A stretch of 56,124 nucleotides of DNA from Lachnospiraceae bacterium (GCA_009774615.1 VSOC01000009.1:1-56124); one strand, 5' to 3'; positions 33,718 to 43,692 are shown, counted from the first letter of the stretch. Notes: a model not told the origin generated them from the sequence alone. Numbers and translations: made by a program.

Positions 33718-34614
33718 ATGAACGTAATTAAAATCGGAACAAGAAAAAGTAAGCTTGCCTGTGTTCAGGCAGAGGCCGTGGCAGAATATATCCGCAAAAA
33801 TGTGGAGGGCGGTCAGGCAGAACTGGTCAAGGTGGTGACAACCGGGGATAAGGTGCTGAATAAAAAGCTGGATGAAGTCGGCAGTAAGGGGATGTTTGTC
33901 AAGGAACTTGATATTGCCCTGTTAAACGGCGATACGGATTTGTCCGTACATTCATTGAAAGATATGCCGATGGAGATTTCACCCAAACTTCCGGTGCTTG
34001 GTTATTCCCGGAGGGAGGATGCCCGGGATGTTCTTGTCCTTCCTCCCGGTGTGTCCGTATACGACGGACATCTGCCCATAGGTTCTTCCAGCAACCGCAG
34101 GATTTCGCAGTTAAGAAAACTTTATCCTGGGGCCGGAATCAAGACCGTGCGGGGAAATGTTTTAACCCGGCTGGAGAAACTGGATGCCGGGGAATACGGT
34201 GCCTTGGTTCTGGCTGCCGCCGGCTTAAAACGTCTGGGACTTGAACACCGCATCAGCCGCTATTTTTCTGTGGAGGAGATGATTCCTGCTGCCGGTCAGG
34301 GGATTTTATGCGTCCAGGGCCGGGAAGGGGAAGACTTCCGCTTTCTGCAGGGGTTTTTTGACCCGGAAGCCGAAATCTGCGCCCGGGCCGAGAGGGCATT
34401 TATGTCCTATTTAAACGGCGGCTGTTCCCTGCCTGTGGGGGTGTATGCGGAGGTTTTTGAGGAAGATTCCGGCAAACGACAGATAAGCATACGCGGCCTG
34501 TATGCCCGGGAATGTCTGGGAACAGCAAAAACACTGTGCATGACTGGAAAGGCAGATGCACCGGAAGCGCTGGGAGTTCGTCTTGCCAGGGCATTAAAGG
34601 AAATAGCCGGATAA
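33718..34614 (+). CDS. hemC: Hydroxymethylbilane synthase (porphobilinogen deaminase)
   Basis: A 298-residue enzyme that joins four porphobilinogens into hydroxymethylbilane. IKIGTRKSKLACVQAEAV, LSVHSLKDMPM and NGGCSLPVG are all seen; the last holds C236, which carries the dipyrromethane cofactor. Ribosome binding site AAAAGGAAA. Followed by the cobA-hemD fusion, which uses its product. Confidence 0.95.
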   Translation: MNVIKIGTRKSKLACVQAEAVAEYIRKNVEGGQAELVKVVTTGDKVLNKKLDEVGSKGMFVKELDIALLNGDTDLSVHSLKDMPMEISPKLPVLGYSRREDARDVLVLPPGVSVYDGHLPIGSSSNRRISQLRKLYPGAGIKTVRGNVLTRLEKLDAGEYGALVLAAAGLKRLGLEHRISRYFSVEEMIPAAGQGILCVQGREGEDFRFLQGFFDPEAEICARAERAFMSYLNGGCSLPVGVYAEVFEEDSGKRQISIRGLYARECLGTAKTLCMTGKADAPEALGVRLARALKEIAG

Positions 34615-34692
34615 GAGTAGCATTGTATTTAGGAGATGTTGAATTTAAAACAATAACCAAAAGCGATGAGAAAAAGAAAACAGGATGGTGTA

Positions 34693-36297
34693 ATGGAAGA
34701 ACGCAGAACTAAACATAAAGAACAGAAAAAACAGTGTCCGGGAAAGGTCTGGCTGGTGGGAGCGGGGCCTGGGGCGGCGGATCTTTTAACGGTGAAGGCC
34801 CGGCGGCTTTTTGAAGACTGCGATTGTATCGTCTATGATCGGCTGGTGGGGGAGGAGGTATTAAGTCAGATTCCGCCCGGACGGGAACTTATCCATGTCG
34901 GTAAAGTTACCGGGCATCACAGTATTCCCCAGGAAGAAATTAACGGGATTTTGGTTCGTGAGGCAAGGCTTGGAAAAAGGGTGGTGCGGCTGAAGGGCGG
35001 CGACCCGTTTTTATTTGGGCGGGGAGGAGAAGAGGCGGAAGTACTGGAAAAGGAAGGGATAGCTTTTGAGATTGTCCCCGGGATTTCCTCTGCGTTTGCT
35101 GTTCCTGCCTACCAGGGAATTCCGGTGACGCACAGGGATTATGTGTCCGGTGTTCATATTTTTACCGGACATGGAAAGGAATGTAAGGACGGGAAAGACA
35201 GCCGCCCGGTTCCCTATAAGGCGTTGGTTCAGGCGGGGGGAACCCTGGTCTTTCTTATGGGGGTACATGCGTTAGAAGAACTTATGGAAGGTCTTTGCCT
35301 TGCCGGTATCGATAAGGACATGCCGGCAGCCATCTTGCAGCAGGGAACAACGGCAGGTCAGAAAAAGGTTGTGGCAACGGTTGCTGATCTGGCAGCAAAG
35401 GCAAAAAAGGAGAAGATTAAGCCCCCGTCCGTGATTATTGTGGGAGAGGTCTGCAGGCTGCATGAAACCTTAAGTTGGTATGAAAAACTGCCGTTAGCCG
35501 GAGAAAAAATCCTGGTGACACGTCCTTTAGAACGCGGGAAAGAGCTGCAGGAGGAGTTAAGGGCATTGGGCGCAGAGGTATGGTCCGTACCTGCGATAGA
35601 AACGCTTCCGGCGGAAGATAAAGCCTTGCGCCTTTTGGTAGAAACGGAACTTGCCCGGTTAAATATGTATCAGGTTCTTGTTTTTACCTCGCCTTACGGG
35701 GTGGAATGTTTTTTTTCGCTGCTTTTAAAAAGCGGAAGGGATGTCCGGGACACGGCACACATGAAATTTGCCGTAATCGGACAGGGAACGGCCGATGCAC
35801 TCCTGAAAAAAGGAATCCGCGCCGACTATATGCCAGAGCAGTATGACAGTATTTCCCTTGGACGCCTGCTCGCCGAAAAACTTAGGGCAGGGACAAGGAT
35901 TTTGCTTGCCCGATCGGCGATAGGGAGTGAGGAACTTTTGCAGGAATTAAAGAAAAACCCCGGGTTGTCCTGTACAGATCTGGCGATTTATACGACGAAA
36001 TTTGCACTGGAAAACACGGCTCTTATGCAGTCCTTGATGAGGGTAAAACAGGATGAACGTCTGCCGAAGATTGTCTTTACCAGCAGTTCCACCGTAGAGG
36101 GCTTCTGCCGGATGCTTGGCTGTGCTTACCCTTATGAAATGCTTTATGCTGTCTGTATCGGGGAAAAAACCCGGCAGGCCGCCGCCAGGATGGGGATGCA
36201 TACCAGCGTTGCCCAAAATGCGACAGTCAGCGATTTAATTTGCTGTTTTCGGCAAAAATCATGGGATGCGTACAGCAGCGTTGTAACAAAAAAATAA
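34693..36297 (+). CDS. cobA: Uroporphyrinogen-III methyltransferase / uroporphyrinogen-III synthase fusion (CobA-HemD)
   Basis: A 534-residue two-domain protein. Residues about 15-255 are the SAM uroporphyrinogen-III C-methyltransferase (VWLVGAGPGAADLLTVKA; VVRLKGGDPFLFGRGGEE; GISSAFAVPAYQGIPVTHRD). Residues about 265-525 are HemD (ILVTRPLERGKELQEELRAL; VLVFTSPYGVECFF; IVFTSSSTVEGF). It takes hydroxymethylbilane to uroporphyrinogen III and on to precorrin-2, for siroheme and cobalamin. The fusion is common in clostridia. ATG at 34693 follows AGGATGGTG; an in-frame ATG at 34666 lacks a binding site. hemA, hemB and hemL are not in the window. Confidence 0.92.
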   Translation: MEERRTKHKEQKKQCPGKVWLVGAGPGAADLLTVKARRLFEDCDCIVYDRLVGEEVLSQIPPGRELIHVGKVTGHHSIPQEEINGILVREARLGKRVVRLKGGDPFLFGRGGEEAEVLEKEGIAFEIVPGISSAFAVPAYQGIPVTHRDYVSGVHIFTGHGKECKDGKDSRPVPYKALVQAGGTLVFLMGVHALEELMEGLCLAGIDKDMPAAILQQGTTAGQKKVVATVADLAAKAKKEKIKPPSVIIVGEVCRLHETLSWYEKLPLAGEKILVTRPLERGKELQEELRALGAEVWSVPAIETLPAEDKALRLLVETELARLNMYQVLVFTSPYGVECFFSLLLKSGRDVRDTAHMKFAVIGQGTADALLKKGIRADYMPEQYDSISLGRLLAEKLRAGTRILLARSAIGSEELLQELKKNPGLSCTDLAIYTTKFALENTALMQSLMRVKQDERLPKIVFTSSSTVEGFCRMLGCAYPYEMLYAVCIGEKTRQAAARMGMHTSVAQNATVSDLICCFRQKSWDAYSSVVTKK

Positions 36298-36318
36298 GAA
36301 TTACTTAATGAAAAGAAA

Positions 36319-36347
36319 TTGACAATCCCGGCGAAAGTATGCAAAAT
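36319..36347 (+). promoter_or_regulatory. Promoter candidate for the YnbB-like gene
   Basis: TTGACA (36319-36324), 17 bp, CAAAAT (36342-36347), about 65 bp before the chosen start. Confidence 0.45.
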
Positions 36348-36415
36348 AGAAAAGAAAATGGAAAAAATAACAAGTTTATTTTTCCCGGAACAAAAAAGAA
36401 AAGGACATGAAAATA

Positions 36416-37720
36416 ATGACAGAAACCAGAAAATTATACCAAGAGATGGGAATTCAAAAAGAAGTTTTGGATTTCTGTCTGCACATAGAATCCGATTTGT
36501 CCGAACGGTTTGTTCAGATTGACCAGCGGGCGGAAAGCAATCAGTTAAAGGTAATTAAGGCAATGCAGGATAACCGGGTCAGCGATATTCATTTTGCGGC
36601 AACCACCGGTTACGGCTATAATGATTTGGGCAGGGATACGTTAGAGGATGTCTATTCCTCGATTTTCCACACGGAAGCGGCGTTAGTCCGTCCAAACTTA
36701 ATCAGCGGCACCCATGCCCTCCACATTGCGCTTTCTTCCAACCTCCGCCCGGGGGATGAACTGCTTTCTCCGGTGGGAAAGCCTTACGATACGCTCGAGG
36801 AGGTTATTGGAATCCGGGAGTCTGTGGGTTCCTTAAAGGAGTACGGCGTGACCTACCGCCAGGTGGATCTGCTTGCTGACGGGAACTTTGACTATCCTGG
36901 TATTGCACAGGCATTGAATGAGAAGACAAAGCTGGTTACGATTCAGCGTTCCAAGGGCTATGCGACCCGTCCTACATTATCCGTGGACCAAATCGGTGAA
37001 TTAATCCATTTTATTAAGAAAATCAAGCCGGAGGTTATCTGCATGGTGGATAATTGTTACGGTGAGTTTGTAGAAACCATAGAGCCTACGGACGTGGGGG
37101 CAGATATGGCGGTCGGTTCCCTGATTAAAAATCCAGGAGGTGGTCTGGCACCCATTGGCGGCTATATCGCGGGAAAAAAGGAATGTATCGAGCGGGCGGC
37201 TTATCGTCTGAGCGCCCCGGGACTTGGCCGTGAAGTGGGGGCAAGCCTGGGGCTGAATACCTCATTTTATCAGGGGCTGTTCTTAGCGCCTACGGTGGTT
37301 GCCGGGGCTTTAAAGGGTGCTGTTTTTGCTGCCAATATCTACGAACGTTTAGGTTTTTTGGTTGTGCCGAACGGGAAAGAGGAGCGCCACGACATTATCC
37401 AGGCGATTACCTTTGGAACGCCGGAAGGAGTTATTGCTTTCTGTGAGGGAATCCAGGCGGCGGCTCCGGTGGACAGCTTTGTTACCCCTGAACCCTGGGA
37501 CATGCCCGGTTATGATGCGCCGGTGATTATGGCGGCGGGCGCTTTTGTCCAGGGCGCTTCCATCGAACTGAGTGCCGATGCCCCGATTAAGCCGCCCTAT
37601 GCCGTTTATTTCCAGGGCGGACTGACCTGGTATCATGCAAAACTGGGAATTATTACAACTTTGCAGAAATTGACAGAAAAAGGGATTATTTCGGCGGAAA
37701 ATCTGCTAAAAAGTTTATAA
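36416..37720 (+). CDS. Methionine gamma-lyase family protein (YnbB / 'aluminium resistance' type)
   Basis: A 434-residue PLP-dependent fold type I protein. The PLP lysine lies in VGSLIKNPGGGLAPIGGYIA (K238 from this start); SGTHALHIAL and MVDNCYGEFVE give the cofactor phosphate and Asp contacts. Family members are annotated as methionine gamma-lyase family or aluminium resistance proteins, and the true substrate is not settled. ATG at 36416 is preferred because AAAAGGAC is ten bases upstream; the ATG at 36407 is only two bases from it. Stands alone with its own promoter. Confidence 0.85.
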   Translation: MTETRKLYQEMGIQKEVLDFCLHIESDLSERFVQIDQRAESNQLKVIKAMQDNRVSDIHFAATTGYGYNDLGRDTLEDVYSSIFHTEAALVRPNLISGTHALHIALSSNLRPGDELLSPVGKPYDTLEEVIGIRESVGSLKEYGVTYRQVDLLADGNFDYPGIAQALNEKTKLVTIQRSKGYATRPTLSVDQIGELIHFIKKIKPEVICMVDNCYGEFVETIEPTDVGADMAVGSLIKNPGGGLAPIGGYIAGKKECIERAAYRLSAPGLGREVGASLGLNTSFYQGLFLAPTVVAGALKGAVFAANIYERLGFLVVPNGKEERHDIIQAITFGTPEGVIAFCEGIQAAAPVDSFVTPEPWDMPGYDAPVIMAAGAFVQGASIELSADAPIKPPYAVYFQGGLTWYHAKLGIITTLQKLTEKGIISAENLLKSL

Positions 37721-37869
37721 AAATTTTGAAAATCATGTACAGAAAATAAAACTTATGTTAGAATAAAATCAGGGTATATTTGACGGAAACAGTGACAGAT
37801 AGAACCCAGGCCGGATTATCTTCCCGGGATTCGTACTTGGAGAGGGAAAAGCCCATAAAGGAGGATAAG

Positions 37870-38571
37870 ATGGAAAAAAATACGATGAAAGATCTGCCCC
37901 TGCAGGAACGCCCCTATGAGCTCTGTATAACGGAAGGGCCGGAGAAGCTTACCGATGCACAGCTTCTGGCAGTGATTATCCGAACCGGTTCAAGAAACGC
38001 TAATGCCCTGGAACTGGCGTCGGAGATCCTTGCCTTAAATTTCCCGGAAGGGGGACTTTTAAGGCTTATGCACCTTACCCGGGATGAACTTTTAAGTTAT
38101 GAGGGGATCGGCAAAGTTAAGACGGTTCAGATGCTCTGTATCGGGGAACTGTCCCGGAGAATCTGGAAGAAGGGAAAGTTTGCCGGATTAAGGCAGAAAG
38201 CCTTTCAGGACCCGGCAGATATTGCTGCTTACTGTATGGAAGATATGCGCCATTTGGAGCAGGAACAGGTTCGGGGACTTTACTTTGATACCAAGCAGAA
38301 GCTTCTTCGGGATGTGGTGTTAAGCACGGGAACGGTAAATTCCGCGGTGATTTCTCCCAGGGAGATTTTTAAGCAGGCGTTGCAGTGCGGCTGTGTTTCC
38401 CTGGTGTTAGTTCACAACCATCCAAGCGGTGACCCTTCTCCCAGCAAAGAGGATAAGATGCTGACCCTTCGGGTGAAGGCTGCGGGGGAAATTTTGGGAA
38501 TTTCACTGTTAGATCATATTATTATTGGCGATACTAGATATATCAGCTTACTGAATGAAGGAATGTTATAA
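37870..38571 (+). CDS. radC: RadC/YicR-like JAB-domain protein
   Basis: A 233-residue protein: helix-hairpin-helix region (ELLSYEGIGKVKTVQML) and JAB/MPN metal-binding motif LVHNHPSGDPSPSKED. No enzymatic or repair role has been proven for RadC proteins. ATG at 37870 follows AAAGGAGGATAAG, so the first 30 codons of the longer open frame (from 37780) are not coding. It is directly upstream of mreC (24 bp), the classical radC-mre linkage of Firmicutes. Confidence 0.9.
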   Translation: MEKNTMKDLPLQERPYELCITEGPEKLTDAQLLAVIIRTGSRNANALELASEILALNFPEGGLLRLMHLTRDELLSYEGIGKVKTVQMLCIGELSRRIWKKGKFAGLRQKAFQDPADIAAYCMEDMRHLEQEQVRGLYFDTKQKLLRDVVLSTGTVNSAVISPREIFKQALQCGCVSLVLVHNHPSGDPSPSKEDKMLTLRVKAAGEILGISLLDHIIIGDTRYISLLNEGML

Positions 38572-38595
38572 TTTATAGAATGAGGAACATAGGGA

Positions 38596-39462
38596 ATGAA
38601 AACGAAACGCAGCAAATATCTTCTGATTGGCCTTACCATTTTTTGTTTCGTGCTGATTATAGTCACTTCGTTTAAAGACGGTATACTTGAACCTCTGCGA
38701 ACAGGGGTTGGTTATGTGCTTGTCCCGCTTCAGACCGGTGTAAATGCACTGGGAAACGGAATCTATACGGAGTACAGGGATTATACCCACTTAAAGACGG
38801 CACTGGCAGAGAATGAACGCTTAAAGGAAGAGGTAGCTGGGCTGATTGAAGAGAATAACCGGCTTCAGTCCGGCCAGTTTGAACTTAACCGCCTGCGTGA
38901 ACTCTACCAGTTAGATCAGACTTATATGCAGTACGATAAAATCGGTGCAAGGATTATCGCGAAGGACTCCGGGGACTGGTTTCAGGTTTTTCGGGTGAAT
39001 AAAGGCTCTGCGGACGGTGTGGAAGTGGATAATAATGTTATCGCCGGCGGCGGGCTTGTGGGAATCGTTACGGATGTAGGGGCAAATTATGCAACGGTTC
39101 GATCGATTATCGATGATTCCAGCCGTGTCAGCGCCATGGCAATGCAGTCGGGAGATCGGTGTATTGTGGCGGGGGATTTGACCTTATTTGAAGAGGGAAG
39201 ACTGCGGATTACCAATATTACCAAAAACGGCGATGTCAAAGAGGGAGATCAGATTATTACTTCCAATATCAGTTCAAAATTTCTTCCCGGGATTTTAATC
39301 GGCTATGCTGCCGATGTGACCATGGACCCGGAGCGGCTGACCAAATCCGGTTATCTGATTCCTGTGGCGGATTTTGACAATCTCCAGGAAGTTTTGATTA
39401 TTATCGGGACGAAGAGTACCGGAGATGAGGCTGCAAAAACGGGAGAGGGGGCCGGTTCATGA
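38596..39462 (+). CDS. mreC: Rod-shape determining protein MreC
   Basis: A 288-residue protein: one N-terminal TM helix (about 7-27), a periplasmic-side coiled coil (about 60-100; ENERLKEEVAGLIEENNRLQ) and two beta-barrels (about 110-275) with GLVGIVTDVGANYATVRSII, which dimerise and activate PBP2/RodA. mreB is not in the window. The start of mreD overlaps its stop by 4 bp. Confidence 0.93.
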   Translation: MKTKRSKYLLIGLTIFCFVLIIVTSFKDGILEPLRTGVGYVLVPLQTGVNALGNGIYTEYRDYTHLKTALAENERLKEEVAGLIEENNRLQSGQFELNRLRELYQLDQTYMQYDKIGARIIAKDSGDWFQVFRVNKGSADGVEVDNNVIAGGGLVGIVTDVGANYATVRSIIDDSSRVSAMAMQSGDRCIVAGDLTLFEEGRLRITNITKNGDVKEGDQIITSNISSKFLPGILIGYAADVTMDPERLTKSGYLIPVADFDNLQEVLIIIGTKSTGDEAAKTGEGAGS

Positions 39463-39977
39463 AAAGGATTGTTCTTAATCTGCTTCTGATGGTTTTAGCT
39501 TTTACCATACAGACCTGTGTCTTTCCCCTGATTCCTTTTCTGGCAGCTTCGCCGAATCTTTTACTGATTTTGACGTTTTCCTTTGGATTTATCCATGGAA
39601 GCTGGGCGGGAATCCTGTACGGGCTGTTTGCAGGGCTTTTGCTGGACTTATTTTACAGCGGACCGTTTGGTTTTTATATGCTGGTTTTTATCTACATCGG
39701 GTATATTAACGGAATCTTTACCAAATATTATTATGAAGAATACATTACCCTGCCCCTGTTTTTGTGCATTGCCAATGAACTGATGTATAATATGTATATG
39801 TATGTATTCCGTTTTTTAATCCGCGGAAAGCTGAATTTGTTTTATTATTTCCGGAAGATTATGCTGCCGGAGATTATCTTCAGCCTGGTAACGACCCTGT
39901 TTATTTACCGTTTGTTTTTATTTATCAGCCGGAAGCTGGAAGAACTTGACAAGCGCAGAGATACCAAGATTGTCTGA
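39459..39977 (+). CDS. mreD: Rod-shape determining protein MreD
   Basis: A 172-residue membrane protein with 5-6 hydrophobic segments and the family pattern FGFIHGSWAGILYGLFAGLL-DL-FYSGPFG, followed by NELMYN and a charged C-terminus. Overlaps mreC (ATGA). Followed by a 69-bp gap with a small imperfect hairpin (CCTGG...CCAGG) before mrdA. Confidence 0.9.
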   Translation: MKRIVLNLLLMVLAFTIQTCVFPLIPFLAASPNLLLILTFSFGFIHGSWAGILYGLFAGLLLDLFYSGPFGFYMLVFIYIGYINGIFTKYYYEEYITLPLFLCIANELMYNMYMYVFRFLIRGKLNLFYYFRKIMLPEIIFSLVTTLFIYRLFLFISRKLEELDKRRDTKIV

Positions 39978-40046
39978 AAGGCATAGTTTTGCCTGGCAGT
40001 GGAGTCCCTCTGACCAGGTGTGACAGAAAGAGGAGAGAAGTAAACA

Positions 40047-42935
40047 TTGTTCAGAGATTTATGGGAAATACTGAAGGATTTTATCCAGAAAATTGCTTAT
40101 TCCAGACTATTCGCCTTAACGGTGCTTTTTACCTGCATGTTTGGGGTTTTAGTTGCTCACCTTTTTAACCTGCAGATTGTCCGTGGGGAGGATATGCTGA
40201 ATAAATATATTCAACAGACCGAGAAAACCATGTACACACCCGGTACACGGGGGAATATTTACGATAAAAACGGAAAGCTTCTGGCTTATAATGAACTGGC
40301 CTATTCCGTTACCGTACAGGATACCGGCGATTATCGGGAAGCAGCGGATCTTAATGCGATGCTTTTGCGCTTGGTGAATATTTTGGATAAACACAATGTG
40401 GCGATCGAGGGGAAATTTGAAGTTGGCCTGGATGAATTTGGGGAGGTGTTTTATTCCTCTTCAAGCGAAACCGGACGGCTGGGATTTCTCAGGGATATTT
40501 TCGGGTGCAAGTATATCGAAGAACTCAGTGAAGAAGAACATTTTGATGAGAAAACCGGCAAGCTTCCCATTCATGTTACAGCCAGGGAACTTTTAGAAAG
40601 ACAGAAAGAACTTTATAAGCTGAATGAGATAAAAGATGAGAAAGGCAATACGGTAATGCTGGATGATAAGACCGCCTTAAAGCTGGTCAATATCCGCTAC
40701 ACCATGTCCCTTGTTTCTTTCCAGAGATACCAGTCCACGGTGGTTGCCTCACAGGTGGACGAAGAAACGGTTGCCGAGGTGCTGGAAAATACGCCCTATC
40801 TTTTAGGGGTGAATATCGAAGAATCCTCCGTAAGGGTTTATAATGACAGTATTTATTTTGCCCCGATTATCGGCTACACGGGTAAGATGCAGAAGGAAAG
40901 ACTAGAAGAATTGCAGAAGGAAAACCCGGAATATGATATTAATGACACCGTAGGTCTGATTGGCATTGAATCGACGATGGAAACGGCGCTTCACGGAGAA
41001 CGCGGCTATCAGATCGTCAACGTGGATAACCGGGGAAGGATACGGGAAGTGAAGGAAACGGTCAAAGCCCAGGCGGGGAATGACCTGTATCTTACAATCG
41101 ATGCGGATCTGCAGAAGGGGATTTATCATCTGATTGAACGGCAGCTTGCGGGAATTTTGGTCGACCGTCTGGTTCCCGAAGATGAACCAAATACGGAACG
41201 AACGCCTTCCAGTAAATTAAAAATTCCGATTAAGGATGCCTATTATCAGCTGATTAATAATAATGTCCTTTCTCTGAGTCATTTTGAGGCAGAGGATGCC
41301 TCGGCGATGGAGCGGCAGATTCAAAGCACATTTGAAACTTCCAGGGAACGGATTATGGCACAGCTTCGGGCGGAACTGATGAGTGCACAGGCGAGAACCA
41401 TACAGGAACTGCCGCCGGATCTTGCCAACTATATGGTCTATATTTATACCTGGCTTTCGTCTTCTGCCGTGGGTATTATCGATGAGAGTAAGATTGATAT
41501 TACCAGTGAAGCCTATCTTGGATGGAAGGCCGATGAAATCAGCCTGCGCGATTACCTCTACGACGGCATTGCACAGAGCTGGGTGGATACAACCAAGTTA
41601 AACGCAGATAATAAGTACTCCAGCGCTGACGATATTTATCAGCAGCTTGTGGATTACTCCCTGGGGCAGCTTATGGAAGATGTCCGGTTTACCAAAAGAA
41701 TTTACCGTTTTTTGATTAATGATAATATCGTGACCGGAAGGCAGCTCTGCCTTGCCCTGTACGATCAGGGGGTTTTGGAAAGTGAACCGGATCAGATTGC
41801 AGCTCTGCACAGCAACGGCGATTCTTATGCTTACAGTTTTCTTTTGGATAAGATTTCAAAGATTCAGATAACGCCGGCACAGCTTGCTTTAGATCCGTGC
41901 AGCGGTTCCTGTGTTATCACGAATGTGCGGACCGGCGAGGTACTTTCCCTGGTTACCTATCCAAGCTACGATAATAACCGGATGTCGGGAACGGTGGACA
42001 GCGCCTATTTTTCCCGGCTGCAAAATGACCTGTCCCAGCCGCTGTACAATAATGCCACACAGGCACAGAAGGCCCCCGGTTCGACGTTTAAGCCGATTAC
42101 GGCGGTTGCCGGGCTGGAAGAGGGCGTGATTGGACTGGAAGAAAAGATTAACTGTACAGGAATTTATGAGGAAGTGGCACAGCCTATCCGGTGCTGGATA
42201 AGTCCGGGATACCATGGGGAACTGGATATTGTGGGAGGTCTTCAAAACTCCTGCAACTGCTATTTCTCGGAAGTTGCCCATCGTCTTTCCACGGACGAAC
42301 ATGGAGTGTATAATACCGGAAAGGGCCTGGAAGCTCTGAAAAAATATGCGTCCATGTTCGGTCTTGACCATGATTCCGGCGTGGAGATTTCCGAGCGTGA
42401 CCCGGAAATTTCCGATATTGACCCGGAACGTTCTGCGATGGGGCAGGGAACGCACAGCTATACGAATGTACAGCTTTCCCGTTATGTGGCAGCACTGGCT
42501 AATCGGGGAACCGTGTTTGAATTAAGCCTTCTTGACCGGGAAACCGATTCGGACGGGAACCTGGTTCGGGATTTTACCCCGGAAGCCAGCGATCATATTA
42601 ATATTCAGGATTCCACCTGGGACGCTGTAGCCCTGGGAATGAGAAACGTAATCACCAGCAGCCGTATTTTTAACGACCTTGAAATCGAGATCGCCGGAAA
42701 AACCGGTACGGCAGAAGAATCAAAAGTAAGAGGAAACCATGCGTTCTTTATCTCCTATGGTCCCTTTGCCAGCCCGGAAATCTGTGTAACCGTAAATATT
42801 CCCTACGGTTATACTTCTTCCAATGCAGCGATGCTGGCTAAACGTGCCTACCGGCTTTACTACGGCTATACCAGTTTGGAGGATATTTTAAATGCCGGCG
42901 CACTGGAGGTTTCTAATGTTACGATTGGTGATTAA
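40047..42935 (+). CDS. mrdA: Penicillin-binding protein 2 (class B elongasome transpeptidase) with a large insertion
   Basis: A 962-residue PBP2. TM helix at about 15-40, dimerisation/pedestal region (GTRGNIYDKNGKLLAYNELA; GIESTMETALHGERGYQ), then LTIDADLQKG at 349-358 and DPCSGSCVITNVRTGEVLSL starting at 616. Transpeptidase motifs: S679-T-F-K, SCN and KTGTAEES. In ordinary PBP2 the LTID and TGEVLAL elements are close together; here about 250 mostly helical, charged residues (about 362-612) lie between them. TTG start at 40047 after AGAGGAGAG. Works with RodA, MreC and MreD in lateral wall synthesis. Confidence 0.9.
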   Translation: MFRDLWEILKDFIQKIAYSRLFALTVLFTCMFGVLVAHLFNLQIVRGEDMLNKYIQQTEKTMYTPGTRGNIYDKNGKLLAYNELAYSVTVQDTGDYREAADLNAMLLRLVNILDKHNVAIEGKFEVGLDEFGEVFYSSSSETGRLGFLRDIFGCKYIEELSEEEHFDEKTGKLPIHVTARELLERQKELYKLNEIKDEKGNTVMLDDKTALKLVNIRYTMSLVSFQRYQSTVVASQVDEETVAEVLENTPYLLGVNIEESSVRVYNDSIYFAPIIGYTGKMQKERLEELQKENPEYDINDTVGLIGIESTMETALHGERGYQIVNVDNRGRIREVKETVKAQAGNDLYLTIDADLQKGIYHLIERQLAGILVDRLVPEDEPNTERTPSSKLKIPIKDAYYQLINNNVLSLSHFEAEDASAMERQIQSTFETSRERIMAQLRAELMSAQARTIQELPPDLANYMVYIYTWLSSSAVGIIDESKIDITSEAYLGWKADEISLRDYLYDGIAQSWVDTTKLNADNKYSSADDIYQQLVDYSLGQLMEDVRFTKRIYRFLINDNIVTGRQLCLALYDQGVLESEPDQIAALHSNGDSYAYSFLLDKISKIQITPAQLALDPCSGSCVITNVRTGEVLSLVTYPSYDNNRMSGTVDSAYFSRLQNDLSQPLYNNATQAQKAPGSTFKPITAVAGLEEGVIGLEEKINCTGIYEEVAQPIRCWISPGYHGELDIVGGLQNSCNCYFSEVAHRLSTDEHGVYNTGKGLEALKKYASMFGLDHDSGVEISERDPEISDIDPERSAMGQGTHSYTNVQLSRYVAALANRGTVFELSLLDRETDSDGNLVRDFTPEASDHINIQDSTWDAVALGMRNVITSSRIFNDLEIEIAGKTGTAEESKVRGNHAFFISYGPFASPEICVTVNIPYGYTSSNAAMLAKRAYRLYYGYTSLEDILNAGALEVSNVTIGD

Positions 42936-42962
42936 AGGAAAAACAAACTGAGGTGATGATCT

Positions 42963-43628
42963 ATGCGCAGTACCATAATGATTAAAGGAAATAAATCAGG
43001 GATGACGATCTATCTGGACCCTAATGCTCCTTTTGCGCAGATTTTAGCCGACCTTGAGAAAAAATTCAGGGAAAGCGCAAAATTCTGGGGAGCCGTGCAG
43101 ATGGCCCTTGCTTTAGAGGGGCGCAGTCTTACCCCTGAAGAGGAGTTTCAGGTGGCGAACGCCATTATGGACAGTTCCCAGGTGGAAATTCTCTGTCTGA
43201 TTGACCAGAACGGCGAACAAATCCGCCGCTGTGAACATGCACTGAATGAAAAGCTGATGGAACTAAGTGCACAGACAGGTAAGTTTTATAAAGGAGATCT
43301 TCACCGCGGAGATAACTTGGACTCGGAGGCAAGCATTGTGGTTATCGGTGATGTCAACCACGGTGCCCGGATAACCGCGAAAGGCAATATTATCGTCCTG
43401 GGCGAACTGAAAGGTTCGGTTTATGCAGGCTGCAACGGAAACGCGGATGCGGTTGTGGTTGCTCTGGATATGGCACCGATTCAAATTCGTATCGGCAACT
43501 TCTCCAGCCGGATTGGCGAAAAGAACAAGCGCCTGGGAAAAGGCCCTATGTTAGCTGTTGTCGAGGACGGAGCAATCTGCACAAGAAGTTTAAAAAAGAG
43601 TTTTTTGCATCTGTTAAATTTTCATTAA
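42963..43628 (+). CDS. minC: Septum site-determining protein MinC
   Basis: A 221-residue inhibitor of FtsZ. N-terminal domain (about 1-100) inhibits polymerisation; C-terminal beta-helix (about 110-215) with FYKGDLHRGDNLDSEASIVV and GDVNHGARITAKGNIIVLGE, the conserved MinD-binding region. Starts behind GAGGTGATGATCT. Followed by minD and minE. Confidence 0.9.
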   Translation: MRSTIMIKGNKSGMTIYLDPNAPFAQILADLEKKFRESAKFWGAVQMALALEGRSLTPEEEFQVANAIMDSSQVEILCLIDQNGEQIRRCEHALNEKLMELSAQTGKFYKGDLHRGDNLDSEASIVVIGDVNHGARITAKGNIIVLGELKGSVYAGCNGNADAVVVALDMAPIQIRIGNFSSRIGEKNKRLGKGPMLAVVEDGAICTRSLKKSFLHLLNFH

Positions 43629-43692
43629 ATACTGGAAAAATTATTCGATATGTAGTACAATTAAATAGCTGTTTTTGCAGGAGGATATCGTT

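Noticed and set aside
37780..37869. N-terminal extension of RadC
   Set aside because: The AAAGGAGG site before ATG 37870 and the family start fit the shorter protein.
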